A stretch of DNA of 64,000 nucleotides from Chiridota heheva. Lineage: Eukaryota > Echinodermata > Holothuroidea > Apodida > Chiridotidae. Under the pieces are notes generated by a model. That model was given only the letters and a program-made list of their open reading frames with translations, was not told where the DNA came from and did not search any database. The stretch spans positions 62,001-126,000 of the forward strand of contig JAIGNY010000327.1 in NCBI GenBank assembly GCA_020152595.1, in the 5' to 3' direction. The translations under genes and the position numbers were made by a program. Shown piece after piece: positions 8,990-23,900 of this stretch (position 1 is the first letter of the stretch; each line of letters opens with the position of its first letter).

Positions 8990-11900
8990 CTGCATTTCAA
9001 AGGAAATTAAAAGTTTAACATGCAAATGTTGACTTAATCTACATATCCAATGGTTTTCATTAAGGTGTGTAACTATGAACCATACAGTAACACTATGAAC
9101 ATAAAAATTATACACACTGATCTATATTACAACTTTTTAACAAGTTTTAGTTAATAGGAAAAATAAATATACCTTGAATCTCATTATTTAAAAAAAATGC
9201 TAAATGACAAGTGTCGATTTCACATGTCAAAAGGTTTGGTTTGGTTTGTTGATGTTTAACGGCACCACTACAGTCAGAGTCAAATGTGCCAAGAGGGTGT
9301 TAAAAACAAAGGTGCTTGAGTTAGGAAAGAGAGGTGGGAAGGAGGGGGAGAAAAGGTGAATAAGGAACAGAAGTTAAGGTAATAAAAGAAATGTAAGGCA
9401 GAGAAGGGAAGGAAAGGGAGGTTTGTATCAGGTGGTATAAGTTGCTGTTGTGGAGAAAGGTGATGAGCTTGGAGGTTGGATTGTTCTTGAAAAGATCGGA
9501 AATTGAGATGGAGGGGGAGAGGTGATCTGGAGTTCAAGTATATGGGACAGGTTAAGAGGATATAACTGATTATAAGAGCAGTGTTGTATGTAGGGCAGAA
9601 AGGAGCAGGGGAGCTGTAAAGTATGTGAGAGTGGTTGAGAAAGGTGTGGCCGAGGCAAATGCAGGTGATACCCTCCTCCCTGCGATTGCGAATGTGCAGG
9701 GGGACAATAGTCGCGACTTTGGGTTTGATGGTGTGAAGTTTGTTACTGGTCTCAAGATTCCAGGAGTTTTACTAAGGTATCAAAAGAGACATGAATTACA
9801 TTTTTGGAAATAAAGAACTAAGAGTTGGCATTACATTACCTTTTCCCTTCTCACAAGTTCTGTCATTTCCTTCAACTTCTCTGCTTTCTGCTCTTCCATT
9901 TGCACCAATATCTCGAGCTTCTCCTCCTCTCTCAGCCTTCGTTCCTCAGCTATCCTTGCCTCCCTACAAGAAGTTTAGATAATTCACAAAATATCCAGTT
10001 ATAATTTGACAATTAATTGCTTGAGTATTTGTGCTGCAAAAGACGAGGCTAAACAGGAAATGAATAAAGGAGACATGAAGAATTGCAATGTAACATTAAT
10101 TGCATTCTGCTTGACAGACTGAAAGCAAGCAATTAGCAATATAAGCGAGCAAAATAATGTGAACGCTCTTTACAAAAAGGATAAATTTATTAACAAAAGA
10201 ATCAGAGCTACAATTAACAATTTTGTAAAATGAAACCTAACAGAAGAATTCTATAAGTGGATTTATACATTCATGTACAGGGAGCAACATATTCCTGCTA
10301 TTTGGGGTCATGGCTTTTAATTTTACAAGAATACTACCCTGTATCTACAACCACCAGGTTCCAACATCATGAGGTACAGTAGGTGAAGGGCAATAACAAA
10401 ACAATAATTCCAGAAGGGTATCATCATACCTAAAAATATTTTTGGGTTTGGTATGACAAATATCAGTGCCTGGTGAATTGATAACTAATGTGGTACTTAA
10501 GTAATCAATTTCTTATCCTTTTCAAATTGGCTTTTAAGTGGTTAGTGAATAAACATTTGCATAAACAACAATCTATAGATTGTATTATTCTCTGAATTTC
10601 TGTTTAAACTTTTTAATTGTGAATTCTATTATCATTTCATTGTAGAACTATATAGTACCCACAAGCAGGCAAAAAGTGAAGCATTGCATAACTTGAATCA
10701 GTTTCTACTGCCAGTAAGTTTGACAAAGTCATCTTTTAATTTATGCAAATGCAGCTAATTGGTAACAGTACAACATTTTACTTGATTCATATTCCTTAAA
10801 ATTGTACATTTCTGGACAACTTGTAAATTAGTCAACAACAGTCAAGACAAACATGTCTCACATACATTTTGCATAGGATCAAATTTAGGAAGATATCACA
10901 CTGAATAAAAGCCTTGGTTATACTTGCTAGAAGCTTCAAATTAAAAATATTTTCTTTAAAGTTTACCACTCTATTTATCAATTTAAAAACTGTCTGTACC
11001 TTGTCAATCTAGTTCTTTTGTTCTCTTCCTCATTCCAAACAAGCAATTTCTGCCATTCTGCTTCCTCTTCTCTTTGCTGTACCTCTTTTGAAATTCCTTC
11101 TGCAGTTTCTTCTTTCCTTCTTTTCACTTCTCCTTGAAAGTAGTCTCTTTTTAGATAAAAGCAAACACTTGATCAATATTGCTCAATCGCATTACACATT
11201 AAATACAGAACTAGGTTTTATGGACAGCTACAGAGGCAACATTATGCTAACTAGTAATTTTAGAAACATTTTCACCTTTTTGAAATTTTGATTCATCTAT
11301 ATTTCATTTACAGTAATTAGATAAATGGATTGTAATCATCTGCCACAAAAATATTAACCATATAAATTTCAATTAATATCATAAAGTATTGTAAAATGAT
11401 CTTGAGTATATGTATTCAATAAATTGCTATTTTTAATATATTTGCAATGTTGTGCAAAATCATATAAACATTTGAAGATTATTGTGAAAGAATGTAAATA
11501 TGAAAGAGCACCATAACTTTAAAAAAAAACACATATTAACCATACACATTTTTAATGTTAATATTAAAGACATTCTTGTTTAAGTAAATTGAAAGAATTA
11601 CATGTATGTTAATAACTTCAGATTTGTACTTGTCCATACTGTAATGCACTTGTCAATTGCGTAAATTCACCCTTACACCCCCGGACAAGGTGAGTTATTG
11701 CACCAAAGTGGGTGGACGAAACGTACATTGATGCACTCGTCAGTCACTTAGGTGACTGACATTTTTTGTGAAATGACCTACCCCAAATCAATCACCTCTG
11801 TACAAAACTCAATAAGTTCGAAGTAAATTGACCTACCCCAGGTCACTCTGGTGACTGACAATTTGGTACAATGACGCACATGTGAGTCACTATTTCATGT

Positions 11901-14900
11901 CAATGACTCAACTTTGACTAACATTGCCAGGGGTAGTAGGGGTGAGTTAAACAACTGCATAAAGGCTTTACATAATTGCTTCAAAATATATCAACAAAAT
12001 CTCAAAATCAACTGTGCTCAGATTTCAACACTTGCATTTAGTGGGAAAGTGATGACTGATGAAGTCATTCCTTGTGAATCAAATAGATCTAGGAACTTAA
12101 AGAGAATAATCTTGTCATGTTAGTACATAATAATTACCAGAATCAGTTTCAAAAGCTAAATAACTTATGCTTCGAGGTGACATGAAGTCTGATACAATAA
12201 TTATTTCATATAAAATTAGGATTAAAATCTAAACCAACTACTACAAACAGCAAGTAAAAATCTTATTCCTATCTAAAGTTATTCATGTTTGAAGTTGACA
12301 CATGGAGGCTGCCATTTTGTTAAATTCTGTATTGCAATATTGTGCATGATGACAACAGACCCCTAGCTTGATTTAAAAAGGGGCAGGGTGCTACAGGGTG
12401 CTAGACTTGTTAATGGGCACATTAATGCGCATGCAAAGCGCTGCGTCTGTTCGGCAAGGAGTCCAGGAGCCCCCTTAAGGCTCAATTCCATGGTGAAGAA
12501 GCTCTAGGATTTTAGCTATAATCATACCACAGGATGAAACTATCCTTATTCATTAGGACCATTTATGAGCCAAACAGGACAATTGCTTACTATGCTATCA
12601 TTCTGTGTTCTGTATCCATGTAAGGTATTTCATTTATGAGGTTAATTAAGATTATTAGGTTAAAAATAAAAACAAATCTAATTTTTCCCTCATGAGGGGG
12701 AGGGCGGACCCCAGGGGGCAGGACAGGCCCATGGAGGGGCAGGGCGGGCCACCCCTGTAAAACAGCAAAGCTAAGGGTCTGGACATCATTTCCCCAACAA
12801 GGACATATGGATTATAATGTACAGTATTTCTTTATAAATGTGATTACAGTTTTTATTCCAAAATGAAGTGACACAAAGTTTTAACAGCATGTTTTGATAA
12901 TTTCATGTGTACACAAAAATGTCTTGGACCCTTAGAAAAGAAAAACAATTTTTCATTAGCTAGAAAATTTGAGTTGTTTTGAAATCAAAATGGCACTCGC
13001 ATTTAGTAGAAGCATTTATGTTTTTAATATTTACCAAAAATGTGTTAGATTTTTTTGGGAGGTACTGTATGAAACTTGGTCAGAAGGTTTGTTATTTCTA
13101 ATACTATCATATAAGATAACATAACAAGATGACGGGCTAAGAAGGGTGAATCACCCCATAAAAAGCCCAAACTAACACCACCACAAAAAATAATTATAAT
13201 AATAAAAAATCAAAGATGTCCAGACTCCAGACTTAGTAAAGAACTTATCAATGTTGACTTTGAAATTGTGAACAGAATTGGAGCTAACTACCCACTCAGG
13301 CAAACCATTCCACTTATTAACAACTCTTTGCGTAAAGCCTAAATGCCAAATATCTATCCATGAGAACTCTTTGGTCAACTTCAAACTGTTACCACATGTC
13401 ACATGAGGATTAGCTGAAACATGCAAGAAATTACAGGAAGTCAAAGCATCACTACCAGATAGGAATTTAAAAACCTGAATCATATCGCCACGTACTCTTC
13501 TCAACTCAAGCGTGGTCAAACCTAGAATTCCCAACCTAGATTCATAAGATTCCTTACTTCGGGAATAAGTCTAGTGGTTCTTCGCTGAACCCGCTACTAA
13601 ATGAACTTATCCTTCTCATAAAAGGGACTCCAAGCCTGAATAGCACACTCAAGGTGAGAATGTTTGTTTGTTTGTTTGTTTGATGAGGTCTTAACGGCAC
13701 CACAACAACGAAGGTCAAATTGTGCCTGAGAGGTCAGATCATTTTAGAGGTAGTAAGGAAAGAGACCAGGGGAAGAATGAGAGAAATTCAAGAACAAAAG
13801 CCAGAAAGCTGTGATCGAGAGAGGAGGTGCATGGGTAAAACTAAAAACAAAGTAGAGAGGGGGTGGAAGAGGAGGATTAAATATGGTTGTAGAGGGATGC
13901 ATGCTGAAGGAAGGAGACTATTTTATCTGGAGGATTTTTTTGGAAGAACTCAGCAATTGAGTTGTGGGGAGCGAGAGAAGCTCTGGGAAGGTTGTACAGG
14001 GGGCAAGCAAGGAGAACGTGTTGGATTGTAAGGATGCAGTGGCAATTGTTACAGAGGGGTTGGGGAACCAATAAGGAGGTGGGAGTGAGTGAGGTGGGTG
14101 TGACCAATTCTAAGACGGGTAATATGAAGCGTTGTCGATACGAGAAAGGTTGTTGATGGTGGATTTGATCGGGATTGTGGGATGGATAACATGGAGTTTG
14201 TTATCAATTTGGAAGTTCCATAAGGTTTGCCAGCGGTCACGAACAAGAGAAGCGATAAGCGGTTTGATGTCAGAGAGGGTTTTGGGAAAAGGGGAAGGGA
14301 GGAGGTTAAGGGCAAGCTTAGCGGCTGTATCAGCCCTGTCATTGCCAGGGATGCCAACATGGCTGGGTATCCAGAAGAAAAGAACACTTTTCCTGCAGAG
14401 GGTGGGAGAAAAGAGTTTCCGGAGGAGGAGGTGGCAGGTGAGGTTATCCCATTTTTAAGATTGAGTAATGAAGTAAGAACAGCCTTTGAGTCAGAGAAAA
14501 TGGCAAAGTGACTAAGAGGAGAGTACTCAATAAAGTTGAGGGCGAGGAGAATGGCCTTAGCCTCGGCTGAAAAGATGGATGAGTGGTCAGGAAGTCTGCT
14601 ACTGAGGGTGATGTCTTGGATGATGGCAGCAGCAGCTGTCTTGTTGCCTTCCTTGGAGCCATCAGTATAGATGGAGGTGTAATTTGAGAGTTGGTCTTTG
14701 ATTTGGTTGTGGAGATTGATGAAGAGATTAGGGTGAGTTTGAGTTTTGTTATAAGTGGAGAGGTCTAGGTGGACAGAAGGAGGGGGGGTGGCCCAAGGCG
14801 GAAAAGTGGGCCAGGAATAGGTGCCGAGAGTGGCGGGGTTGATGCCAAGTTGAAAGAGGTCTGATTTAATGCGTAAGCTGAAGGAGGGCGATAGGGTTTT

Positions 14901-17900
14901 AGTCCTATCAAAGAGGGAGGAGAAATTGGGGTACCTAATGAGGTTGTAAACAGGGTTCTGGGTGTTGGTGAGGACTCTAAAAGCATAGGAGAGGCTAAGC
15001 TTTTTACATCTAAGTAGAAAGGGGGGTTCGTTGGCTTCAACATGAAGGCTAGTGATTGGGGAGGTCCTGTAGGCTCCTAGACAAAGCCTGAGGGCTTCAT
15101 TTTGGATGGTGTTAATGTGGTTGAGGTATGAGTTGTGAGCGACACAGTAAACAATATTGCCATAGTCAAGCTTGGCACCTAATGGTGAGCCTGAAAATTT
15201 TGAGGAGAGCATAGCGGTTCGCTCCCCAAGTAGTGTTGGAGAGCAGTCGGAGGAGGTTGAGGGAGCTATTGCATTTTAGTTTCAGGTTGGTGATGTGTGG
15301 CTTGTAGGTGAGCTTGGGGTCTAGAGTTAGACCAAGGAACTTTGTGTTTTCAACTTTAGGGATCGATTCCCATTGAGCACAAAGTTCGGGTTGGGGTGGA
15401 GGTTGTTGAAATGACAAAAGTGCATGCAGACTGTCTTGTCTTTGGAGAATCTAAAACCGTTATTGTTGCTCCAGACTTGCAGCTGATTGAGGCTGGTTTG
15501 AAGCCTATTTTCAACAATAGGAAAGCTAGGGAGGAGTAGAAGATGGTGAAGTCATCCACGTAGAGGGTACGTTTGATGCTGGGGCCAAGGTCATTCCCGA
15601 TGTCATTAATGCTCAGGTTGAAGAGAGTGGGGAGAGGATGCTGCCTTGGGGGGACGCCCTCTTCTTGGGGTACGGCTTGGAGAGGGTGTGGCCAATACGA
15701 ACTTGGAACTGCCTGGGTGAGAGGAAGTTTTGAATAAAGATGGGGAGGTGGCCTCTGAGGCCAATGGTGTGAAGTTTCCGGTAATGCCGTATTTCCAAGT
15801 AGTGTCGAAAGCTTTCTCGAGGTCAAAAATATGGCAATGAGGTGTTCCTTTTTGCAAAGGATTCCCGGATAGCGGTGTCGAGCGTAATTAACTGGTCTAG
15901 GGTATTGCAACGTTTTCGGAAGCCGCTTTGGTGAGGAGAGAGGATTCTGTTGGTCTCGAGGAACCAGTTTAGTCTCTGATTAATGATCTTTTCCATAATT
16001 TTACAAAGACAGCAAGTAAGGGCGATGGGTCGGTAGCTGGTGGGTCGGTGCTATCCTTCCCGGTTTAAGGACGGGGATGACAATAGCTGTCCTCCAGATA
16101 GGGGGAAAGGAGTGTGAGGACCAAATGTGGTTGAAGATGGTGAGTAGGGTAGTGGTGGCTTTGATGGGGAGGTGTTTCAGAAACTGATAGGGGATGTTAT
16201 CTGGGCCCTTGGAGGTGCAGCCAGCGTCGCTGATGGCTTGGTTTAATTCAGAAAGGGTGAGAGGGGTGTTGTAGCTTTCGGAGTTGTCAGAGGGAAAAGT
16301 GATTCTCCGGGCTTCATCGCAAGCTTTTTTGATTTTGAAAGCATTGGAGTAGTTGGTCGAGGCCGAGATGTTGCTGAAAGAGGCGGCGAGGTGGTCAACG
16401 ATGTCTTTTTGCGGTGAGAAGGTCTCCATTCCAAGAGAGATGGGAGATGGAAGATTTGCCTACTCTGCCGTGAAGCTGTTAACCATTCTCCAAATCTTCT
16501 TAGTGGGGTGTTGGTGGTGAGAGAAGAGATAAAGTTGTTCCAAGTGTTGGTTTTACTGTCCTTGATAGTGCGTCTGGCCTTGCACGGCTGATCGAAAGAG
16601 GTTAAGGTTATGGGTGGTCGGGTTAGTTTTAAAGTTCCTGAGGGCTCTTTTCCTGTTCTTGATGGCGGTTTTGCAGTCATCTGAGAACCAGGGGTTGGGG
16701 GATGATTTGGGGGTTTGGAGGTTTTGGGAATTGAGCAGGTGGCGATGTTGATAAGGATATTACTGAAGTTAGACATGGGATCCTCATCCTCGAGAAGATG
16801 GGGGGAGAGGTGTGAGTCACAGAGGGTTTCAAAAAGGGACAGTCAGCCTTGTCGAGGTTCCAGTTGGGGTGTGCTCAGTGGGGATTTGAAGATTGGAGTG
16901 TATAAGAAGAGGGTAATGATCACTACCACAGAGGTCAGCAGTGACTCTCCAACTAAAGTCAGGGAGGAGGTTAGGGGAACAGATAGACAGGTCAATACAG
17001 GTGAGAGAGCCTGTGGCAGGATGAAGGTAGGTCGGGAGTTAGTGTTCAGTAAGGACAGGCTGTGCTGACGGAGAGCGTTTTCGATGAACTTGCCTCTAGG
17101 GGTGGTGGTATTAGAGCCCCACAGAGGGTTGTGAGCGTTGAAGTCACCAAGAAGGATGAAGGGGGTGGGAAGCTGAGAGATGAGGTTGTTAAGGCTGGTT
17201 GGTTGAATGTTGGTGTTGGGAGGGAGATAGATATTGCAGAGAGTGAAAGTTTTGTGGAGGGAGATAGAAATACAGATGGCCTGAAGGTCGGTGTGCACAC
17301 GAACAGGGCTGTGTGGGATATCGTGTCTAACGAGAATGGAGACGCCACCACAGGCCCTGTCAGCATCCACTTGATGTTTGTGATAGCAAGCAAAGTTGTT
17401 AAGGGAGTAATGGTCGGTGGTTTTCAAGAAAGTTTCTTGTAGGCAGAAGACGACCGGGTTGAAGGTGGAGGCCAGAAGGTCGATTTCTTCAGAATTGGCC
17501 TTAAGGCTCCTAATGTTCCATTGTATGATGTTGTGGGTGTTATTGTAATTGATTGTGGTGTATGCCATACAGGAGGCGGGGGGATATCTGGAGGAAGATC
17601 TGCTGGGTCTGAGTTCGCTTGTTTTTTCTTTGGATTTGTTTCTTTGGGAGCGATTGTTTTGAAAATTGACGAGAAGTATGATCGGTGTGTTCGTGTCGAA
17701 CAATCCATACTCTCTTCAGTGTGGGTTTGGGAGGTGGGTTGTTTGTTGATTGGTTGTTTGTTGATAGGTTGTTTGTTGATTGGTTGTTTTTGGTTGGTTG
17801 TTTGCTGGTTGATTTGTTGGTTTGTTGGTTGTTTGCTTGGCTGGTTTTAGCTTGATGTATGAAGGTATTAGTGGAGTTGGTGTAGGGGCGGTAGGGGCTT

Positions 17901-20900
17901 TAGAGTAGGAAGGGGGTTGAGGAGAGAAGTGGTGGTGGAGGTGGTGTGGGTATTGGGTGTGATTGGGTTGTTGGAAATGGTGATGGGCTTAGGACTAGGT
18001 AAGAAGAGCCAGGTGAGGTCGGTTTGGGCATGGGAGTTAGTTTTGTTGTGTTAGTTGTGTTTGGGGGCGGAATTAGAGTTAGAGGAGACTACGTTTGAGT
18101 AGGAAGGCTTGGAGTTAAGGGAAGCGAGGAATTGTTTCCTGGCCTCAGGGTAGGTTATGTTGGGGTTAAGGGTTTTAAGTTTTGTTATTTGTTTTTCCTG
18201 AAGCCAGGTGGGACAGTCTTTCGAGAAGGAGGGATGGTTTGCTGGGTGTTTACCGTCACAATTTGTGCAGAGTGGGGTTGGTGCAGGAGGTGTTGTCATG
18301 GTCCGGGGCTCCGCAGTTACCACAGCGCTTGGCTGTGGCAGGAGTTTTTCCGTGGCCATACCTCTGACAATTGTAGCAACGTAAAGGGTTAGGAATATAA
18401 GGGGCGACCTGGATTCTCAGGTAGCCGGCAATGATGTGGGAGGGGAGAGTTGGAGTTGCGAAAGTGAGAAATATGGTGTTGGTGGGAGTTTTGGCTCCGT
18501 CTCTCTTTAGAACGAGACGACGGGCTTCGGTTACATGTTGGTTAGCTAGTTCTTCTTGGAGGTCGTCATCGGTCATGTACGCAAGATCGCTGGTGCGTAT
18601 GACGCCTTTGCTGGAGTTTAGGGAACGATGGGGGTGACTGTGATGTCGATACCAGAGTTGGATAGGGTTTTGGTGGAAAGGAGGGTGGTGGCTTGGTGTC
18701 CCTGGTGCAGTGCACCAGGAGATCACCGGATCTAAGGGTAGAGACTTTGGGAGGGTACCGACAAGGCCAAAGAGGGCTTTATGGATGAGGAAAGGAGAAA
18801 CTTTTTTAAAGCTTTCCTGCTTGTTGGTGGCATGGATTATAAGGATTTTTGGGATTGGGGTTGCAGAATGGTCAATGATGGTAGCAGGTGGGTCACGGGG
18901 GAGGAGGGGGTCAAGGTCAAGGTCACTGCATAGGCGCTTTGTCATTATGAAAGAAAAACCAAGGGCCGAGAGACCCGAGGCAGCTAGAAAAATCGCGGAA
19001 CCACTATATGGGGACCGCTGTATTAGTAAGGGCGTGAAAAGTCGGGACAGAACGAGGGAAAATATAATAGAAAAAAAGAAAAGAAACGATCTCACCGAGG
19101 ATAAAAGCCCATCCACCGAAAAGAAAATCCGAAAATGAAGTTATAAAACAAAATGGTGCAAATTGGAGAGAAATTGGAGCGAAAATAGTTTAGGAGAATA
19201 GGAGCAGTTGAGGTGAGAAACCTTTGTGAAACAATACAGATCAAAACTAATAAGGTCATGATCACTACACCCTACCTTACTGCTACTTAGCACATTTCTA
19301 ACCACACTTTCTTCACCACTGAAAATCAAATCAAGACAATTACTACCACACGTGAGAACAACACATGCTGGGTGAAAAAGCAATCAGATACAACTTCCAG
19401 AAAATCTTTACCATGTGGACCACCAGTACAAAGATTCCAATCAAAGTCTGGAAAATTAAAGTCCCCAAAAACAATAATCCTCCTAGAAGCAACTTTCCTA
19501 AAGCAGTCAAGCAATTTCTGATTATTCTCAGGACAAGAATTTGGTGATCTATATACAACTCCCACAACCACTGACCTACCAACATCGCCATCAACAATAA
19601 GTTCACACCATAGGCAATTCGAAAAACCAAAAGAAAACTGAGCAGTCCTATCTACGCAATTAAAACTCATTTATAAACAAGGATGAAATAAGGATTATGT
19701 CAGACTTTCATTTCTCCTTAAGAGAAAAGTATTTTTTCAGCATTGATGTTTGATGCTTTAAAATAGATTTAAATATTTGAAAAAAGGTTGGTTTGTTGAT
19801 GTTTAATGGCACAACGACAGTCAGTCAAATGTGCCAAGAGGGTGTTAATGAATTATGGTGTAAGAGTTATAATAGTGAGGAGATGAAAGATTTATAAGGG
19901 AGGTAAGGGGGAAAGCAGAAGAAAAAAAACTTTTGGTGAAAAGAGAGAGGGGTATGTAAGGTTAGGTGTAGATAGGGAGAGGAGGGGAGGGGGGTTAAAT
20001 GTGGTTGAAAAGGTTGTTGTTGCGGAGGAACTTGATGTTTGAAAAAGAATTGTTTTTCAAAAAGTTCAAGATTGAGGATAGTGAGGAGAGAAGAGATCTG
20101 CAGCACTGGTATAGGGGACAGGTTACACAAATATGGAGAGATCGGTTTACAAGTGGGGCAGAGAGGGGTTGGGGAACTGGATAAGAGATGGAAGTGGCCA
20201 AGGCAAATGTGGGTGACATTGATGTCTTCCCTGCGGTTGCGACTGTGCAGAGGGGGGTTGGTCCCGACTTTGGGTTTGATGGTGTGGAGTTTGTTACTGG
20301 TTTCGTGATTCCAGGAGTTTTGTCAGGTTGCCAGGGATGCCGAGATGGCTGGGAATCCAGAAAAAGATATTATTCTTTCCTAAGGAGGAGAGAGTGTAGC
20401 TTGTTGAGGATTTGTAGAATGAGAGGGTTGGGCCAGAGCATGTTAAGGATGCCAGTGAGGACAGATTTAGAGTCAGAGAAGATGACGAAACGGGGGCGAA
20501 AAGAGAGTTCTATGAATTTTAAGGCTAGGAGAATGGCTTTTGCCTTGGCAAAGTAGATAGAGATGCCGTCGAGTAGCCTTGAGAAGAGGGTGAGAGCGGG
20601 ACAGGCGGCGGCGGCTGTGTGGAGTCGTTGGTAAAGAGGAAGGAGTAGTCATGGAAATGTCTACTGAGTTGGCAGTATTTGGAGTGGAAGAAGGCTGGGT
20701 TGTGAAGAGCTTTTGTGAAGAAGGAAAAACCAAGGTATACCTTGGGGGGGATGAATAGTCCAGGTGGGCCTTTTTTTCATCTTTTTTTTTACATTCCAAA
20801 CAGTTCTGTTGCCAAGGAAGCTGCATTAGAGATTAATCAAGCATTGAATGACATTGAAGCTTCTTCACCTGAAGCATTATTCCTAATCACTGGAGACTTT

Positions 20901-23900
20901 AACCATTGTAAACTCTTGAAAAGCGGTATTTAATATTATCAACATGTTGATTGTGCCACCCGTGATACAGCTACCCTAGACCTTTGTTATTCAAATGTGA
21001 AACATGCATACGCTGCCACTCAATTGCCTCCTCTTGGACAATCTGATCATAACCTTGTCATTCTGCAACCAAATTACATCCCTATTGTTCAGAGACGAAA
21101 ACCCAAAGTTATCCAGACAAAAGAGTGGACAACTGAAGCAGTCAACAATCTCCTGAGTGCTTTTGATTCTACCGACTGGGATGTTTTTGTAGATTCCAGT
21201 AATGACGTCAATGAGTTAACTGAGACTGTAGTGGAGTATGTTAACTTCTGTACGGATCTCTGCATCCCAACAAAGGAGGTTAAAATCTATGCAAACAATA
21301 AACCATGGATCACTAAACGTATTAAAGGGATTATAAATCGGAAGAAGCAGGTGTTTGGTCGTGGAGATTCAAACGTGCGATTGCAGATTCAAAGAGAACT
21401 TCGAAGCGAAATCCGCAAGGAAAAAACAATATACAAAGAAAAGGTAGAGTCCCACTTCAAAGAGAATAATATGAAGAAAGTTTGGAATGGCATAAAGCTC
21501 ATGAGTGGATATACTGCCAGAAATGCATCTAATGATTCAGGATCCACAACAAACAATTCATTAGAATATGTGAATGAACTGAACAATTTTTACAACAGAT
21601 TTGATTGCCATGATTTCAGTGATACCATATCACGTATGAAAGTAAATCTCGAAGGGGGCACTGATGAGGGTTGCTTTATTTGCACAGAGGAGGAGGCGGA
21701 ATGAATTTCAGAACCTTGTACCCTCCAAAGCACCAGGCTCGGATGATATTTCTCCTCGATTACTTAAATTATGTAGTGATCAACTCTGTAGTATTTTCTG
21801 TAACATTTTTAATATGTCTTTTCAATCAGGTATTGTTCCCACAATTTGGAAAACATCATGCATTGTCCCAGTGCCTAAGAAACCCAAGGTGTCATGCATG
21901 AATGATCTCAGACCCGTAGCGCTTACTTCCGTTGCATTCAAATCTTGTGAACGCTTGGCACTGTCACCTCAAGAAGCATGTGAACGATTTCATTGATCCA
22001 TATCAATTTGCCCACCGTAACAATAGAAGTCCTGAGGACGCTATCCTGGTAGCTCTGAATGAGGTTTCATCTCATCTAGATACCAGAGCGTTTGCAGAGA
22101 AACAAGGGCTAATCAACCGACAAAAAATGCCAGTAATTCAGCTAGAATTACGTTTTTTGACTTTTCGTCGGCATTCAATACAATTCAGCCACACTTGTTG
22201 GCATCTAAACTCCAAACCATGGATGTTCCCATGTCAATTATTTACTGGATACTGAACTATCTTACTTCTCGTCCGCAGTATGTAAGGTTGAATCCACATA
22301 CCTCGGACACTGTCATTTCAAATACAGGAGCACCACAAGGCACTGTACTAGCACCTTTTCTTTTCAGCTTGTACACCTATGATTGCCAGGCAGTGACCGA
22401 GTCATGTTCTATCGTCAAATTTGCTGACGATACAGCTCTGATTGGGCTTGTCACAAATGACGATGACTCACATTACCGAAGTGAAATCAGCAATTTTGTT
22501 AGCTATTGTGACCAAAACTTCCTTAACCTGAATGTCAGCAAAACAAAAGAGATGGTTATTGATTTTAGACAGCATTGTAATCCTCCTGACCCAATTACAA
22601 TTGCTGACTCTGAGGTTGAACGTGTGCAATCTTACAAGTATTTAGGTGTAGTAATCAACAATAAACTCACTTGGTCAGACAATACAGATGCCATAATGTC
22701 AAAACTCAACTCTCGCCTATATTGCCTCAGAAAACTGAAATCTTTCCACGTCAACAGTAACATTTTACAACTTTTTTATCGTTCCGTTTTTACATCTGTT
22801 TTTAGCTATTGCATCGTTTGCTGGGGTGGTTGTGCCTCCAAGCATGACACCTATAGAATCAATTCTGTCATCAGAAGAGCAAGTGGACTTTTCAATGAAA
22901 GCAATTTACCAAATATAGACTCATTCTACCACTCCAGTCTCGATCGCAAATTTAAGTCCCTCCTCGCGGACACCAACCATCCATTACACAATAAATTTAT
23001 GAATAGATTGATTGCCAGGAGTGGTAGAATGAGGCTTCCAGCTATCGCCACAAATCGTTTTAGAAATTCCTTTGTGCCAAAAGCCATTTCCTTTCATAAT
23101 GCCAACCACTCCAGATAGTCCATGTGCAATATTTCATATGCAATTTTCTATTTTATTATTTTCATCATTGTGTATATTTACTCTTTTATCTTTTAAATGT
23201 TTTCAGCTTTTTACTCATTTCATTTTATGTATCATGATTGTATCTTGCGAGCTGAAATTGCCCAGTTTCTGGTGCTTAATAAAGTTGATTGTATTGTATT
23301 GGGATGGTGCATCTGGTGATCGAGAAAATGTTGATGTTGGCTTTGGAGAAGTGGGAGTGCATCCAAATCCTAAAAGGTGGGGGGATGCATTTAGTGAGAT
23401 TCAAGAGGTTGGTGAAGGAGGGAAAATGGATGGAATGGAAGCATGGGTTACATGGATCGGTTTAAAAAAAAACATTTACTTGGGTCCTACTAAAACGAAT
23501 GACAACTTACTTGTACAGTGCGAATGACAATACCTTTTCTACAACAAAAAAAAGAAGTGAAAACACTAAACTGAATGACAGCAAGGGTCCTTCTAAAATG
23601 AATAACAACTTAACCTAATACTAGTTATGGAATCATTTACCATCGTTTTTCTTTACCATAATTTCTTTCAGTTTGGCCTGTTTCTATGTGGTGACATTGT
23701 GTGATTGCTGTTGTTTACTGATCTGTGGCCTCACGAAGGATATGATTTTTTGGTTCTATGTACGCCATTGCAGATAAAAGACAAAACATTTTGTCTGAAC
23801 TTTTTTCAACTTTACACAACTTCCCTTAGAATATTTTTCACTAAAATAATATAAATCTTTTATTACTAGGTTCACGACAAATTTATTGTTTATCCACAGA

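Larger units (their letters stand above)
13660..19139 (-). mobile_element. Near full-length I-like LINE with RNase H, decayed
   Basis: A 5.5-kb non-LTR element on the minus strand. In order it has a gag-like ORF1 with zinc knuckles, an APE endonuclease, a reverse transcriptase with YVDD, an RNase H domain, a Cys/His tail and a (CAAA)n 3' end (13662-13682). This domain set (RNase H after RT) marks the I/Nimb/R1 side of the LINE tree rather than CR1 or L2. Several frame changes break ORF2, so it is inactive. It sits inside or between pieces of a CR1-like LINE in MRPS26 intron 1. A TTGG/TTGT-rich low-complexity stretch (17735-17850) separates ORF1 from the endonuclease. Confidence 0.88.

Noticed and set aside
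23072-23527. 151-codon open frame after the L2-like LINE
   Set aside because: It overlaps the LINE C-terminus in another frame and runs through the tail; no recognisable domain.
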